A stretch of DNA of 64,000 nucleotides, taken from positions 34,762,588-34,826,587 of the forward strand of contig NC_085872.1 of assembly GCF_034702125.1 (NCBI RefSeq), written 5' to 3'. The notes under the pieces were generated by a model. The model saw only the letters and a program-made list of their open reading frames with translations. It ran no database searches and was not told where the DNA came from. Within the stretch, counting starts at the first letter, position 1. Each line of letters begins with the position of its first letter. A program made the position numbers and the translations under genes. Positions 1 to 23,214 of this stretch are shown here, piece after piece. The DNA comes from Engraulis encrasicolus (Eukaryota > Chordata > Actinopteri > Clupeiformes > Engraulidae).

Positions 1-610
1 CTTTAGTCCCAATGCCAGGTGGGGGTGGGGAAAATGGACATGATTACCAATCGTTTTGGAATTGTAGGACGAGTTAACACCCATCCAGTCTGTTTGATCC
101 TCTAGCCATGCTAAGGAGGTGTTGGTGTTGTCTCCAGATGTGCATGTCTCCAATCCTGACCACAATTTACAAGCCGGGACGACGCTCAGGGACGATAATT
201 TGATTGTGTGATTTCTCTCCCACAGACATTGTTCCAACATGGACAACAACTGTTTGAAATCAAGTTATACAGCGTCAGGTTTTGTTCATCTTGTCCCAAT
301 GTATTAAACAACACCAATTCACCATGAAATGTAATTATTTAAGAACATTGGGTATGTCATCAACAAATGAAACTTTTGAGAAAAGGCATTGAGAAACTCA
401 GTTGGTTTCCTAACGAGAATCATAATGTTACAGTGCAATGTCCAACGGTGCTTAGATCAGCACATTTTAAAAGTCTAATCAGCTCCACCCTGAAAGAGCA
501 AAGTGCAATAACTACGGCAACATTCAAAATATTGGTATTGGGTTGGATATTGTTGTTGATGCAAATGTGGAATAGCAATATCTCTAAAACAGGACACATA
601 TGGACCATAA

Positions 611-949
611 CCGCACGAATAGACCAGGCGCGATGCGATTCAAGCGACAGAGTGCAGCAGCAAGCGATACGAGCGATTGAAGAGACAAGAGTTTGTCCCT
701 ACAGGCAGACGGCAAAGCATTCAAACATTCCCACTGGCTCTAGTCACTGACCTCTATACCGTCATTGGCTGTCGCGGCTGGTCGCCGAACCGCGTCATAG
801 AAAGTTGAAAGGATTTCAACTTCAAACTGTCGCTCTCGTCGCACGAATCACCTTTAGTCTCCAGAATCGCTATTGTCGCACGACTCAATACAAAGTCAAT
901 TACTTCCGTCGCTCGCTTCGCTCATGTCGCGCTTGGTCTATTTGTGCGG
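611..949. mobile_element. MITE with about 40-bp inverted repeats
   Basis: The left end CCGCACGAATAGACCAGGCG pairs with the right end read on the other strand (CCGCACAAATAGACCAAGCG). It is flanked by TAA and TTA, which would suit a PIF/Harbinger-like target, but the duplication is not exact. Confidence 0.7.
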
Positions 950-1073
950 TTAGGCGTTGTCACAAGATAAAGGATGTGTCTATTAAGACCATGTAAGGCC
1001 AAGTAACAGCAGCAGTTCATATTTGTGTGACCTGTTCTCTCTGCTGTAAGGACTTCAAAATATTGTTATTAGG

Positions 1074-1314
1074 CAGAGGTGTCAAGAGTAAAAGTAAAAG
1101 TAAAGCATGTGTACTGAGTACACTGAGTAAGCAGTAGACCTACATCTGTACTGGTTGGATCAAGTTTGTGGTGGGTCCTTGTTTTTCAGTAACAACACAG
1201 TCTATGTATCTCATTACATACAATGGAATAAATGGTGTACAGCATTGTAATGCCATGTGCTAGTGTTGTAATTACACCACAAATGTACTTTTACTTTTAC
1301 TTTTGACACCTCTG
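1074..1314. mobile_element. hAT-type MITE (CAGAGGTGTC ends)
   Basis: Inverted ends CAGAGGTGTCAA.. and ..TTGACACCTCTG; 241 bp; flanks TTATTAGG and CTATTAGG (7 of 8 equal). The empty site is present at about 524-545. Confidence 0.85.
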
Positions 1315-1390
1315 CTATTAGGTTGGATATTGTTGTTGCTGCTAATGTGGCATAGCAATATCTCTAAAACAGGACACATATGGACTATAC

Positions 1391-1781
1391 CGGGGGTATT
1401 CAATTGAATGTCAGAGGGCCAGTTTTTCAATTGCCTCCAGTGAAGGGGCCGAACATAAAATCTGTATAACTGCGAGCAGCACAGTGTCTGAGGTTAGGGT
1501 GCAAAACAAACGGATAGCTTCCCAGACAGAACAGACATTCACTTCTCTTTTTCTTAGTAGCCTTAGGATGGTCTATTTACGACACTATTTCAGATAAGAT
1601 TTCATTCTCATGTGAATACATATAGAGATATCCCCAACCTGAAGTGTTAGTGATCACAAATTATGCAGGGCCACAGATATCACACATATTTGTTTTCATC
1701 TTCTCCTGACATTATGGGGGGCCAGAACCTTGCCATCCAAGGGCCGCATCTGGCCCCAGGGCCTCCATTTGAATAGCCCTG
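1391..1781. mobile_element. hAT-type MITE (CAGGGCTATTCAA-like ends)
   Basis: Left end CGGGGGTATTCAA, right end TTGAATAGCCCTG; perfect 8-bp duplication GACTATAC at 1383-1390 and 1782-1789; 391 bp. It lies upstream of LLTP exon a. Confidence 0.85.
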
Positions 1782-1837
1782 GACTATACGGCTTTGTTCA
1801 TAGTTGTGTGACCTGTCCTCTCTGCTGTAATTCCCAG

Positions 1838-13121
<11,284 letters not shown>

Positions 13122-14337
13122 CATTATGCACTTCATCCCGTTAAGAAACTGAGTTATACATTTGCTGTTACCAGAATGGCAATGACCAAGTCGTAGTGCA
13201 TTACTAAAGGCCCTGTGTTATGTCATAGTAGTGTAGTACTATGGTAGTTAACTTTTCAATGACTCTTACAGTGTTCCACTGGTGGAACAGCGTGTGTCGT
13301 GGGGCTATGGTGTAGTAAAACTGTAATGCATTTATAGATGGTTGTCGTCTTTGCCTCTGACCTACTGTATGTTATTCTGTACTTAGCGCTTCCAGACTCT
13401 CCAGGTTTTTATACATTCTATCGTGTACAGTACGTACGCTTTTGCGTCTTGGAAAAAGGATGCATTCAACCCACAATGTCCACGCAGTTGGTCACTGTCT
13501 CGATGGTTTTGAATTTTACACAGCAAACTACTTAACCTGACTTAACCTGGCTTAATAATGTGTACATTTCCATCAACACTTTACAAGGATAATACTTTAG
13601 TCAAAATGTGCTGCTACAAGTAAATATCTTCCTAATATAAACTGATTTTAAAATGTGTTTTATCGACTTATCTATTCAGTGTGACATTTCCAATTTGGTC
13701 CTTGATGAATCTCTCACTTCATATTCACACAGTTTTAGGCCATTTTTTGACAGAGGTGGGCCTGTTCTCCGTTGATTTGCGTTGATTGAGGAGCACAGGT
13801 CTACACACAAGATGGAGGCAGCGCTTGCTGTTTTCCAGTCCTGTCGTGAATTGCCAAATTACTTCTACTGTTCTACTGTATTTTTGTTTGGGAGCAGGGC
13901 GAATCAGAAGGTCCTCCATACCTTCATGTGAGCTCACAAAGCTGAGCGGATATACACAAGGGTCTGGCGAGAGGCGGGCAACAAACTACTGTCCCTTATG
14001 CACATTATGGATGTGTGCAGCATTGTGTGAGTGACACTCAAATTCTAATGAAGTCACCCTCTCCAGTTAGTTCTGATAGGAAGGATACAATGCCGTCTGG
14101 TTATTTCACTTTGACATTGATTGAACTGGAGCTGGTTGGCTTCTTCCCTCATGTACACATTTCAGCGCTGCATTTTCACCAACTTTGTGAAACATGGTCT
14201 GTGCAAGGACAGCTTAAAGTGATTTCAGTGAGTCCACAACCAATGTGTTTTTGATCTCAACAACAGTAACAACACACACAAGCATGCACACATGCACACA
14301 CACACACACATGCAGAGGCACACACACTCACACAATG
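13122..14337. other. Intergenic, no gene seen
   Basis: It follows the LLTP stop. No AATAAA was found close by. A short CA-rich stretch lies at 14266-14330. Nothing else stands out. Confidence 0.5.
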
Positions 14338-14630
14338 GGTGCATCCCAATATGTGTCCTTGCCTCCTCCACTTGTGCTTGTCTCCTCGTCCCGCCTCCTG
14401 GCCCCTCCTCCGTGGAGAAAACTATAAAGTTTCCCAGCTGTCAGCCTCGCCACAACAACTTTTGAGGAACTGTTTTTCATTCACCATCCCAATTGCAAAT
14501 GAGAAAAAGACTTTACAATTGAGCTTTTGCAAGATATTGAAATATAATGCTGTTGTCAGTGATGTCATCATGACGAGAAGCAAGTGGAGGAGGCAAGTGG
14601 AGGAGGCAAGGTCACATATTGGGATGCACC
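14338..14630. mobile_element. MITE with about 40-bp inverted repeats and 5-bp flanks
   Basis: Ends GGTGCATCCCAATATGTG and CACATATTGGGATGCACC, then CCTTGCCTCCTCCACTTG on both sides in inverted form; flanks CAATG at 14333-14337 and 14631-14635. Confidence 0.8.
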
Positions 14631-15456
14631 CAATGAATGTATTTCTGTCTTTTGTACGTATGTATTGTTTCATTATGATTGTGAGGCATTCCATTGTTAC
14701 GGTTTCTTACTGACCAAATTAAACAATAGTCACACTAGTGTTTTGTTTTATGTTTTTTTTTTTAATGTACAACTCTTTTCCCCCTAGGACGTGTGATTAT
14801 GTCAGAAATGCCACATTACATCAAACCTGTGTAATTCTCCCCAGAAGTATCCTGCAATATATTTAGGCAAGCAACCCCTCTACTCTCCGCTCTTTGCACG
14901 TCAGCCCTGCAGTATGGTCTTGGGAACTCTAAACAATGTGGTAATATATTGTATATTGTTTTACCCCTCTCCCGACACCTAAAGAACGCACACAGTCTGA
15001 CAAAATCCATCAGTCAAAAGCTAAATGTGAGGCTTCAGAACAGACTGTACCCAAACACGTTCACCCGTAGATCACCGTTCTGGCAGGCTTACTGTACTGT
15101 ACTGCGCGCCTGTGTTTCCGCCTGCGCCTTCTGCGTTGACGGATGCATACGATACGAACAAGGGTTGAGCAGAGGGACTGCACAGTTCTTGTAAACCCTA
15201 CACGGTGAAATGTAATAATGTACTCCCAACACCATCACTCCAGCAAACCGTACAGCCCCTTACAGTTCCTCCTGCTCGGTTCGAGTCTATGCACGGCCCA
15301 TACATCCCTCATTGTCACCCACTCCCCAGGATCAGATTACTACACGACAGCTTGTGCTTGCAGAGCCGTTAAAAATACAGATGGGCAGGGGAGCATGAGA
15401 CCGTTTGTGTGCTTAGTGTGGAGACAAGAGACAAGTGGGTTACGTATCAAAATAGT

Positions 15457-15462
15457 TTTATT
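15457..15462 (-). terminator. Candidate poly(A) signal of the AgRP/ASIP gene
   Basis: AATAAA on the minus strand, about 1.28 kb downstream of the stop. This is a position-based guess only. Confidence 0.3.
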
Positions 15463-16493
15463 GTACAAAAATAACAATGCAAGACGTGGGTATCTGATCA
15501 TTAAGAGGTGGTCCGTGTGGTTTTTTTTTTGAGCAGCCAGAAGCCCAGTATGATGACATTAAATCAATATGTCAGTCCAGGATCACGAGGAGAAGTAATG
15601 GAAGGAAAAGAACAGCTGTAGTGAGAGACTAATGAGAGAAATCAAGGCTGAGATTTCACAGTTGCTTCCAGAGTTGTACAGTCATACCTGCAAAGCTTGT
15701 GTTTACTGAGACTCAGCAATCTCTTGCTTGTTCTCCTCACTAAAAAGTTTAATGCACAATGTTACACAGACGCACCCAACGTTTGAGCGCACCGATGACT
15801 AAAACTACGGAATAGCTGCACAAAGGATAATGATGATAATAATGATCACTTACTTAAAGTTAGAGGATGGTGGCTATCTATGCCAACTATGCTGCTCATT
15901 GTAATAATGCTGCCCATTCCCAAATTTGATCTTTTCGTAAATATTTAAGTTTAGTAAGTGTTTCAGGTAAAGATGTCTACAACTGGAAATTCAAAATGAC
16001 AAATGTCGAGAAGTTCCAGCACCTGTTGATGGATGAAAAGTTTCATTTTCACAGTTGTAATGAATACTTAGAAATTGATGGTGGTGGAAATAGTAGTCAT
16101 GAAAAAGATAACGTGTGAATGAGTAGCATGCATTCTGGAAATAAACTACCAAAAATATACATACTCTATCTTAAAGCAATGATCAAGATCCATTGAAACC
16201 CATCTTCCCACATCACCTCCCTTTTAGCTTCTATTGACCGAGACAGTGAACTGGTGAGAGTTGCGTATGCAGAAGATTAAAAAAAATAACAATGAACGTA
16301 AACCTGCAAACAGCACATGTGACGACAGCTCCTAATGTCATTCTTTATCTATGCATTGCATGTCAAATACATCAGGGCACCAATATGAGCACCAGATAAG
16401 CTTATATACAGTATATAGAATCTATTTTACAAGACAAAATAGGAGTTTATCAACTTGTTCAATCTCATTCTCAATGTCTCTCTCTTTCAATCT

Positions 16494-16497
<4 letters not shown>

Positions 16498-16583
<86 letters not shown>

Positions 16584-16605
16584 GCACACACACACACACA
16601 CACAG
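16498..16605. repeat. (CT)n then (CA)n microsatellite
   Basis: About 80 bp of CT followed by about 25 bp of CA, about 130 bp downstream of the AgRP/ASIP stop. Confidence 0.98.
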
Positions 16606-16736
16606 TTTTTTCTGTCTGTAAGTGTGTGCGCACATATTTATACAGTGTATATAAATATCCAATTATATATCTTTGTATGGTATTTGCAACTGCACAAGAT
16701 GCATAAGCACTGATGGAGGCAAGCTCCTCCCTGCAC

Positions 16737-17027
16737 TCAGGTCTTCTTGGGGCAGAAGTGGCTCATCCTCCAGCAGTGGCAGATGGTGTTGAAGAGGCGG
16801 CAGTGGCAGGAGGCACAGGGGTCGCAGCAGGGCATGTGGGGGGAGCAGGGCTCCATCAGTCCTGGGCAGCGTCGCGCCACCACTGGGGCAGGCTTAGCAC
16901 CAGGAACAGTGGCCGGCCCAGCAACACGGGCCGCCGGAGCCGCTGGAACCACCGGCGGAGCGACACCACCAGCTTTTGCTGCAGCAACTTGGGCAGTGAC
17001 GGCAGCCACAGTCCTCGATCTGGGTCT
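16737..17027 (-). CDS. agrp2: AgRP/ASIP exon 3, cysteine-rich domain
   Basis: The acceptor is accctacag and the stop is TGA at 16739-16737. It encodes 96 residues: a low-complexity Ala/Val/Pro linker of about 50 residues and the ten-cysteine domain ending in SHFCPKKT. Confidence 0.88.
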   Translation of the reverse strand, partial: RPRSRTVAAVTAQVAAAKAGGVAPPVVPAAPAARVAGPATVPGAKPAPVVARRCPGLMEPCSPHMPCCDPCASCHCRLFNTICHCWRMSHFCPKKT

Positions 17028-17436
17028 CTGTAGGGTTCACAGTGGAGCACATGAAAACAAGCAGCTCAGTCATAGATAACTCAGGATTCATGCAGTTAGT
17101 GTTGTGGGCTACTGTATATGACTGGGGGCTACACATTGGATAGTGTGTCTACTTGTAGAAGGATTGGAACACAAAGTAGTTATTTAAATATATGTTGGCA
17201 GTCTGATAAGTTTACATTACACACAATAAACTTAAGATCAGTCTTTGGGGGAAAAATGATATTGAAGAGTGAAAAGAAGTAAAAAAGACTTGTTAAAAAC
17301 CATACCGTCACTTGCTGCCTTTGCTGAAAGTCAAATCTGGCTCTGGCAAAGAGTCGTCTCGGTTTCTCTGGTGTCCAAATACCTGTTGGAGGATTTTCAG
17401 GTGAGATTTAGGCTATTGAATGTAAAATTATAATGC

Positions 17437-17516
<80 letters not shown>

Positions 17517-18148
17517 GAGTGCGCTCGCGCTCGTAAAAGCCAGTTCCTTGGAAATAAAGTTGTTTCGACACATGGACCTCCCATCTTAAACTTCCCTGCT
17601 TATTACGCATCATACTTAGCCATTTTTAATTCATTTTCATCAGGCCATTAGGAGTTCCCGTCATAAACAAAATACACTGCGAATGGTCTCAATTGAAAAG
17701 TGATTTGTTTAACTGTAGGATGCATCCTCATCCTGGACACATTGGTTGTATAGCCTAGTGTCCGCTGTAAAATCACAACCAAATTTAAACCCTGCATCTG
17801 ATTGTGCGTGCGCGGCGTGTGCGTGTGTAGTTCTATGCACAATCAACAATCTGTATTTGTTATTTCACCTTCGGTTAGTCTATGCCAAAGCATAGCCTAC
17901 ACCAATTAGGTCGATGTAACCCAGTAGCAACTACGCATCTTCGACTGCAAATAGCATCATGTATTAACCATATCGTTTTAAAATAATTGCCATGACATGG
18001 GTACTCGCCACTTACCTGACTGTACCGAGCCACCATCGCGCAAGGCATTATTTTCGTGATGTCTGCGTTTGACATCCTTTCCTTTCGCGACCGACCCAAT
18101 CGTTGCCAGGAGACAGATGCAAATTGTGAGGGTGTGCAATAGTCCCAT
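16737..18148 (-). CDS. agrp2: Agouti/AgRP-family melanocortin antagonist, probably AgRP2 (asip2b)
   Basis: There are three coding exons on the minus strand: 18148-18016, 17382-17306 and 17027-16737. They join in frame to 166 residues. The product starts MGLLHTLTICICLLATIGSV, a clear secretion signal. A basic stretch follows (GKDVKRRHH, then PEKPRRLFARARF), then an Ala/Pro/Val-rich linker. The C-terminal cysteine-knot domain has ten cysteines and includes CCDPCASCHCRLFNTICHC. The active loop reads RLF where many members have RFF. Family knowledge: these secreted peptides block melanocortin receptors and affect colour pattern or feeding. The AgRP2 assignment rests on motif memory and on synteny with snx16; ASIP is the alternative. 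A minus-strand AATAAA at 15462-15457 could be its poly(A) signal. Confidence 0.88.
17306..17382 (-). CDS. agrp2: AgRP/ASIP exon 2
   Basis: The 77-base exon has acceptor ccaacag and donor gtatgg. It encodes a basic segment from IWTPEKPRRLFARARF to QQVT, comparable to the basic central part of agouti proteins. Phases agree with both neighbours. Confidence 0.8.
17437..17512. repeat. (CT)n microsatellite in AgRP/ASIP intron 1
   Basis: CT run of about 75 bp between exons 1 and 2. Confidence 0.98.
18016..18148 (-). CDS. agrp2: AgRP/ASIP exon 1, signal peptide
   Basis: ATG is at 18148-18146 and the donor gtaagt follows 18016. It has 44 codons plus one base. The hydrophobic core LLHTLTICICLLATIGSV marks a signal peptide with a likely cut near SVAKG. 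A different reading frame of the same bases is open longer but shows no family match. Confidence 0.88.
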
Positions 18149-18949
18149 ATTTGACGTTGCTTGTGATTTTAGGTTTTCCGAAGGACGCTTGTAGGATGCT
18201 GAATATTCTACTGGTTCTGCCGATAGCCAAACCGCCTGCCTAATATAGCTCCTAAGGATATACCCTACCCGGCGCAGTGACAGTGGTAGCAGTCAAGGGT
18301 AGCTTTTAATCTTCACAGATATCCGGTCGTAAAGAAATGTTCCATTCTGTGCGTCTTTAATATGGGAACGAATTCCACGCCCACTCTCAGATTCAAGTAG
18401 TTTTTTTTTTCAGTTAAAATCCATCAAATCAGAGAGAGGAGAGATGGAAAGGAACCAGCGGCAAGTATGCGCGTTCCCTCTGACACTAACTGCTAAGAGA
18501 AATATTATGTGTTTCAATCATAGCCTATGGGCTGAAGACCCATAACCACATGGGCCCCAAATATGATTAGTATGAAATATGATTAATGACACGTCATGTG
18601 TCATTCAGTAACATATTGTATTATAGGCCTACATAGTGTAATGGGTCTGGGTCTGGGCAAGTAAGTTTTGTTTACACAAATGGTTAAGAAATTTGGTCAC
18701 ACCATTTTCACCTGCAGATGGCGCTGTTTGTTCAGTATGTAGGCCTAGACTAAGAAGACTTTTTGACAGTGAAATATGGTTGAATTGCTTATGTAGGCCT
18801 ATGTAGGTTGTTGACTACATTTGTGCCAAAACTTCCAATCTACATATTTATTATTATTATTATTAGTATGCTTGCCATGCTTGCCCGTTTACGGCTTATT
18901 AATTTTCTTCTTTCTTCTACGAAATCCATTCGTTTTGAAGAACCGCTCA

Positions 18950-20745
18950 AGATAGAAAATCCGTTCGGCTCGGTCAGACGACCAGGTTTTGTATTTTTCA
19001 CGGGGGTACCTCGAACTCTCTAGCGCCACCAACAGGAAAACGGTAACTTTTGAACCGTAGGTCCAATTTTCAAAAACTTGGTATCCCTGGAATCCTTGGA
19101 CTAAGACGAATCCAACGCACCCTAAGACGTCATTTTCCGCCTGGATAGTTTTCCCGCCATTTTGAATTTTGTAAAAATCAATAAAAATGACGCCCCGTCC
19201 ACAATTTATGGCGGATCGTCCCGAAAATTTACACAAAGCATGTTCCAAACGAGATACATTTACCCTAAAAATTGCGGAGCGATTGATTGAACCGTCTTCG
19301 AACAGGAACCAATCGAATTTGCCGGCGAGGACGCCAAACAGGAAGTGAGCTCATATCTCGGCGACGCCTACTCGTATCACAACTAAAATTAATACACATT
19401 ATTCTCACTATAGCCAGGGACTACGTACCAATTTTCGTGAAAATTGGAACATGGGGGGCGCCACAATTTGTGAAAATGTGTTTTAGCTCATATTGAAGTC
19501 GCCAAACAGGAAGTTAGCTCATATCTCGGTAACGACATGTCAGATCACAACTTAATAGAGTTCTTCAGTAACGCAGAAGCATGTAGTAGATTGTAGTCTT
19601 TCATGTTAGCATTTAAGGACTTCCTGGTTCGTATCGGCTTCCGGCCTCCATTGGGAATGAATAGGGGCCAGTTTCAAATAAGCTCCGAGTGCAAGCACGC
19701 GCTTAGCGAACCCCCGCAAACTGTCGAGGGTGTTAAAAATAGGCTGTAGGTATGACATGGTTGATCATTTTGTGTCAAACTTCGACATAAATACGATGTT
19801 GCGTCCATATGCTAAACCCGGAAACTTTTGGCGACTACAGAAGCGGCGCCTGTATCTAACGTCATGTACGTGCGGAGGGTTGTACCCATGGCAACCAAAG
19901 GAAAGCATGTAGTTCGGAAGTTTTAATGATCAGAAAGGGGTTAGCATTATTGAATTATAATCGTCATGATTTAACATGTGAATACACCAACATGATGATA
20001 CGATCCGTTCCACTAATGAGAAAGGGATGCGGGGACACGCTAATGTTCGTTTTTGGCGTGCAACTTATATTTTTGCCAAACCTGTATCTCTATGGCGTGT
20101 TGCAATGTAAAAAATCGCCATAGAACCGGAAGTCCAAACGCCGCATACAAGTTGACGTCAACGCTGAAGAACTCTATTGGATACACATGACTGACATCAC
20201 CCCTAGAGGTCAAATGACAAATTGGAGGATAATTGGCCACTGGGGGGCGCCACAATTGACGAAACTGTGTTTTGGCCATATTGAAGAGGCAAAACAGGAA
20301 GTTAGCTCATATTTCGGAAACGCCCATATGTATTACAACCAAAATGGTATTCACATTATCCTTGGACCAAGCCGAATCCAACGCACCCTTTGACAAAATT
20401 TTGGACCTCTGAAAGTTTTCCCTCAATTTTGAATGTTGTAAAAATCAATAAAAATGACGCCCCTCCCACATTTTTTGTGAGAGTGTCCCGAAAAATTCAT
20501 CAGATCATGTTCAGACTGAGATACAGCTACCCTGAAAGTTACGGACTGATTTCTTGAACCGTCTTTGAACAGGAGCCAATCAAATTTGGCGGCGAAGACG
20601 CCAAACAGGAAGTGAGCTCATATCTCGGCAACGCCTACTCGTATCACAACAAAAATGAGTACACATTATCTTCACTATAGCCAAAGGCTACATACCGATT
20701 TTTGTGAAAATTGACCCCAGGGGGGCGCCACAATTAGCGAAATTG
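18950..20745. repeat. Two tandem copies of an unclassified interspersed repeat
   Basis: Shared blocks recur in the same order around 19080-19480 and 20345-20745: GAATCCAACGCACCC, AAAATCAATAAAAATGACGC, AACAGGAAGTGAGCTCATAT and GGGGGGCGCCACAATT. Extra copies of the last two blocks lie at 19501 and 20240-20310. A MITE splits the array. Confidence 0.7.
19554..20178. mobile_element. MITE inserted in the unclassified repeat
   Basis: Inverted ends AATAGAGTTCTTCAG and CTGAAGAACTCTATT frame 625 bp. No coding capacity was recognised. Confidence 0.7.
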
Positions 20746-20952
20746 TTTTAGGTCAATATCAGCCCCATTTACACTATGGGCCAATGGCCTCAATGTATTG
20801 GCCCAGGAACTTCAGCCAAGTAATTTAAATCTATTTGGTGCTCTTACCTTTCCCTTAGCCCAAAGGGTGCACAACAAAGAATATGCAAATGTACAATATG
20901 GTGTCCAGGGGGTGGTACACCAAAAAAACATGTTTTTGACTTAGACGTATTA

Positions 20953-20955
<3 letters not shown>

Positions 20956-20990
<35 letters not shown>

Positions 20991-21004
20991 ATGTGTGTGT
21001 GTGT
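20956..21004. repeat. (TG)n microsatellite
   Basis: TG run with one CGTA break. Imperfect ATGAAGGGCAAC-type minirepeats follow at 21015-21110. Confidence 0.9.
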
Positions 21005-21145
21005 GCTGAACATGGATGAAGAGCAATGCATGAAGGGCAACCTACACAAAGGGCAACATGCATGAAGGGCAACGCATGCATGAGGGGCAGCGAATGCATG
21101 GAGGGCAAGCATACTCCAGCATTTTCTGTGAGGAAATGCAATCTA

Positions 21146-21195
<50 letters not shown>
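21146..21195. repeat. (TTA)n microsatellite
   Basis: About 16 TTA units. Confidence 0.97.
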
Positions 21196-21197
<2 letters not shown>

Positions 21198-21976
21198 TAT
21201 TCAATTATACAATTCAATTGAATGAGGCTGTTGCTCACAATAAGTCTGTATGCCAACATTATTTCTGCACAAAATATATGTTGCAACATGCATGTCTCCA
21301 GCAGTTCCTGGGCAAGGTTTTGTGAGCCTTTGATACATATTTTAAATGCATGAGGGGAACTGTTCTCCCATTCAAATGTGTTCCCTTTGTACTTGTAACT
21401 GCAGTGCTCGTGTCCAGACGTTAAATTTGTTGACATTACTTTGGCGCTGTAAGAGGAAGGCATAAAACACATAAATTATCACAGGCGGATGTGATAAAAG
21501 GTGTTTAGCGCCAGTGCCTGTGAATCCATCACTGCACAGACATTTGCTAAAGTAATAATCCTCCCTGTGCAGAGATAAAGTTGAGGTTGTGCTAGACTGG
21601 GAACAGGGAGAAGTCCACAGCTCTGCAGGACTGCTGACAGCTTTGCCCCCCCCAGACCTGGGACAAAGCCATCTGAAAGGGCCCCTTACCCCATGCATAC
21701 AATGTAACGGAGGCCCAATTTCTGGGGCCTGGTCTCCCTGGGCCTGGTACAACTGACCCCCACTAATCTCCCTGTGAGCTTCTCTGCAACTCTGTATCAT
21801 AAGTGTACGGATGAGTCCTCCTTTGGCTTCTCCCATCATTTCTCAAGGTCATATCACTGTTTTGCTGCACGTTTCCTCAGCATTTACAGGCTATGATAAA
21901 GTAATGGCCGTGTCTCATGTTAATGATGTGGATTCCCTCATGGTGCTTTGGTAGGGAGTTCAAAGGAGACTGTTAT

Positions 21977-22434
21977 CAGTGTTGAGAAAGTTCATCTTCT
22001 ACAGGAACTAGTTCAGTTCACACATTTCACAATGAAGTTTGTTCACAGTTCATAATTGTTTATAGTTAATAGTTTGTTCATACTTCCAAAAATGAACTAG
22101 TTCATAGTTATTTCTGCAAGAGGTTGTTGCGCACTATATTGTTCAATATCATTGGCAATGTTTAGCCTATATAACACCACAGATAGCGTTTTTATTTTTC
22201 TTCAGAAAAGTGAAAATATATGTGTTAAATATCATCTTATATTATTGGGTCTCTTTGCGATGTATTTGGCTGGCTTTTCACCTGAACACATAAACATGGC
22301 ACCCTATTAAACCAATTTTGCATGTAGTTTATTCGCATTCACCAGAATGAACTCGTTCATAGTTCATCAGGCAGTAATAGTGTGCACTCCGTTCATGTTT
22401 GCCCAAATTATGAACTAGTCGAGATACAACACTG
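21977..22434. mobile_element. hAT-like repeat (CAGTGTTG ends, GTTCA-rich)
   Basis: The left end CAGTGTTGAGAAAGTTCAT and right end ACAACACTG, with many GAACTAGTTCA steps, match a common fish hAT family. The flanking duplication is unclear. Confidence 0.6.
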
Positions 22435-23214
22435 TGGTGTTATCTGTGTCTGCTGTTATATCTACGAATATTATACACAGCAGACACAGAAACACCATAG
22501 CTGGAAAGGAAATGACCAACATGACACTGGGAAAATATCTTCAAGACATTACACAGAATGTTGGTTGTGAGCATACTATTGTGAAATGTAAGCTGCTTTA
22601 GGTGTGTGTGTGTGTGTGTGCGTGTGTGCGTGCGTACGTGCGAGTGTGTGTGTGCTACACCAATTTACCTTTGTGTGGCCACTGCTATTGGAGCACATTC
22701 ACATGCTGGGGCCCTCGCTCCATGTGGGGCCCAAATCCTGGACCCCACATGTTTTTAACCCTTTTGCTGGGGTAGTTTTGTTGTTACTGGTGAAAGTAAA
22801 AGTGTAAAAACATTTCCTCACCTACAGGTTAGGGTTAGTTTTGGTTTTGGCTCAGTTTAGCCTTCTTTAGCTATTGTTAGGGTAAATATGAATAGAAGGG
22901 CCCCACAAAGATATTAAGGTTGGGCTGTGTGTGCACGCACCCGCGCACATGTGTGTGTGTGTATGTGTGTGAGCTGAGCTCAGTGTCTTTTGATGGTCTG
23001 CATTATCCATAACCAAAACTTGTCTTCTCACTGTCAGCTCTCCCTGCAGCATGCCAAGTCCATTCATCAAGTCCATGAAAAATCAGTTTTGAATCCTGTT
23101 GTTTTATAGGCTTGACTGGCTCATCAGGGGACGTGCTGGCTAATTTATAGAGAAAATACTTTGGCCAGTGTAAGAGGCTATAACGTTCCAGTGTTCTCAA
23201 GATAATGTTATTCT

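Noticed and set aside
14789..14840. A further LLTP exon after 13113 (CDYVRNATLHQTC wording)
   Set aside because: The splice would create TGA at the junction; the TAG at 13119 is the simpler end.
21977..22445. A perfect 8-bp duplication around this repeat
   Set aside because: Flanks ACTGTTAT and TGGTGTTA do not match well enough; left as a probable hAT copy only.
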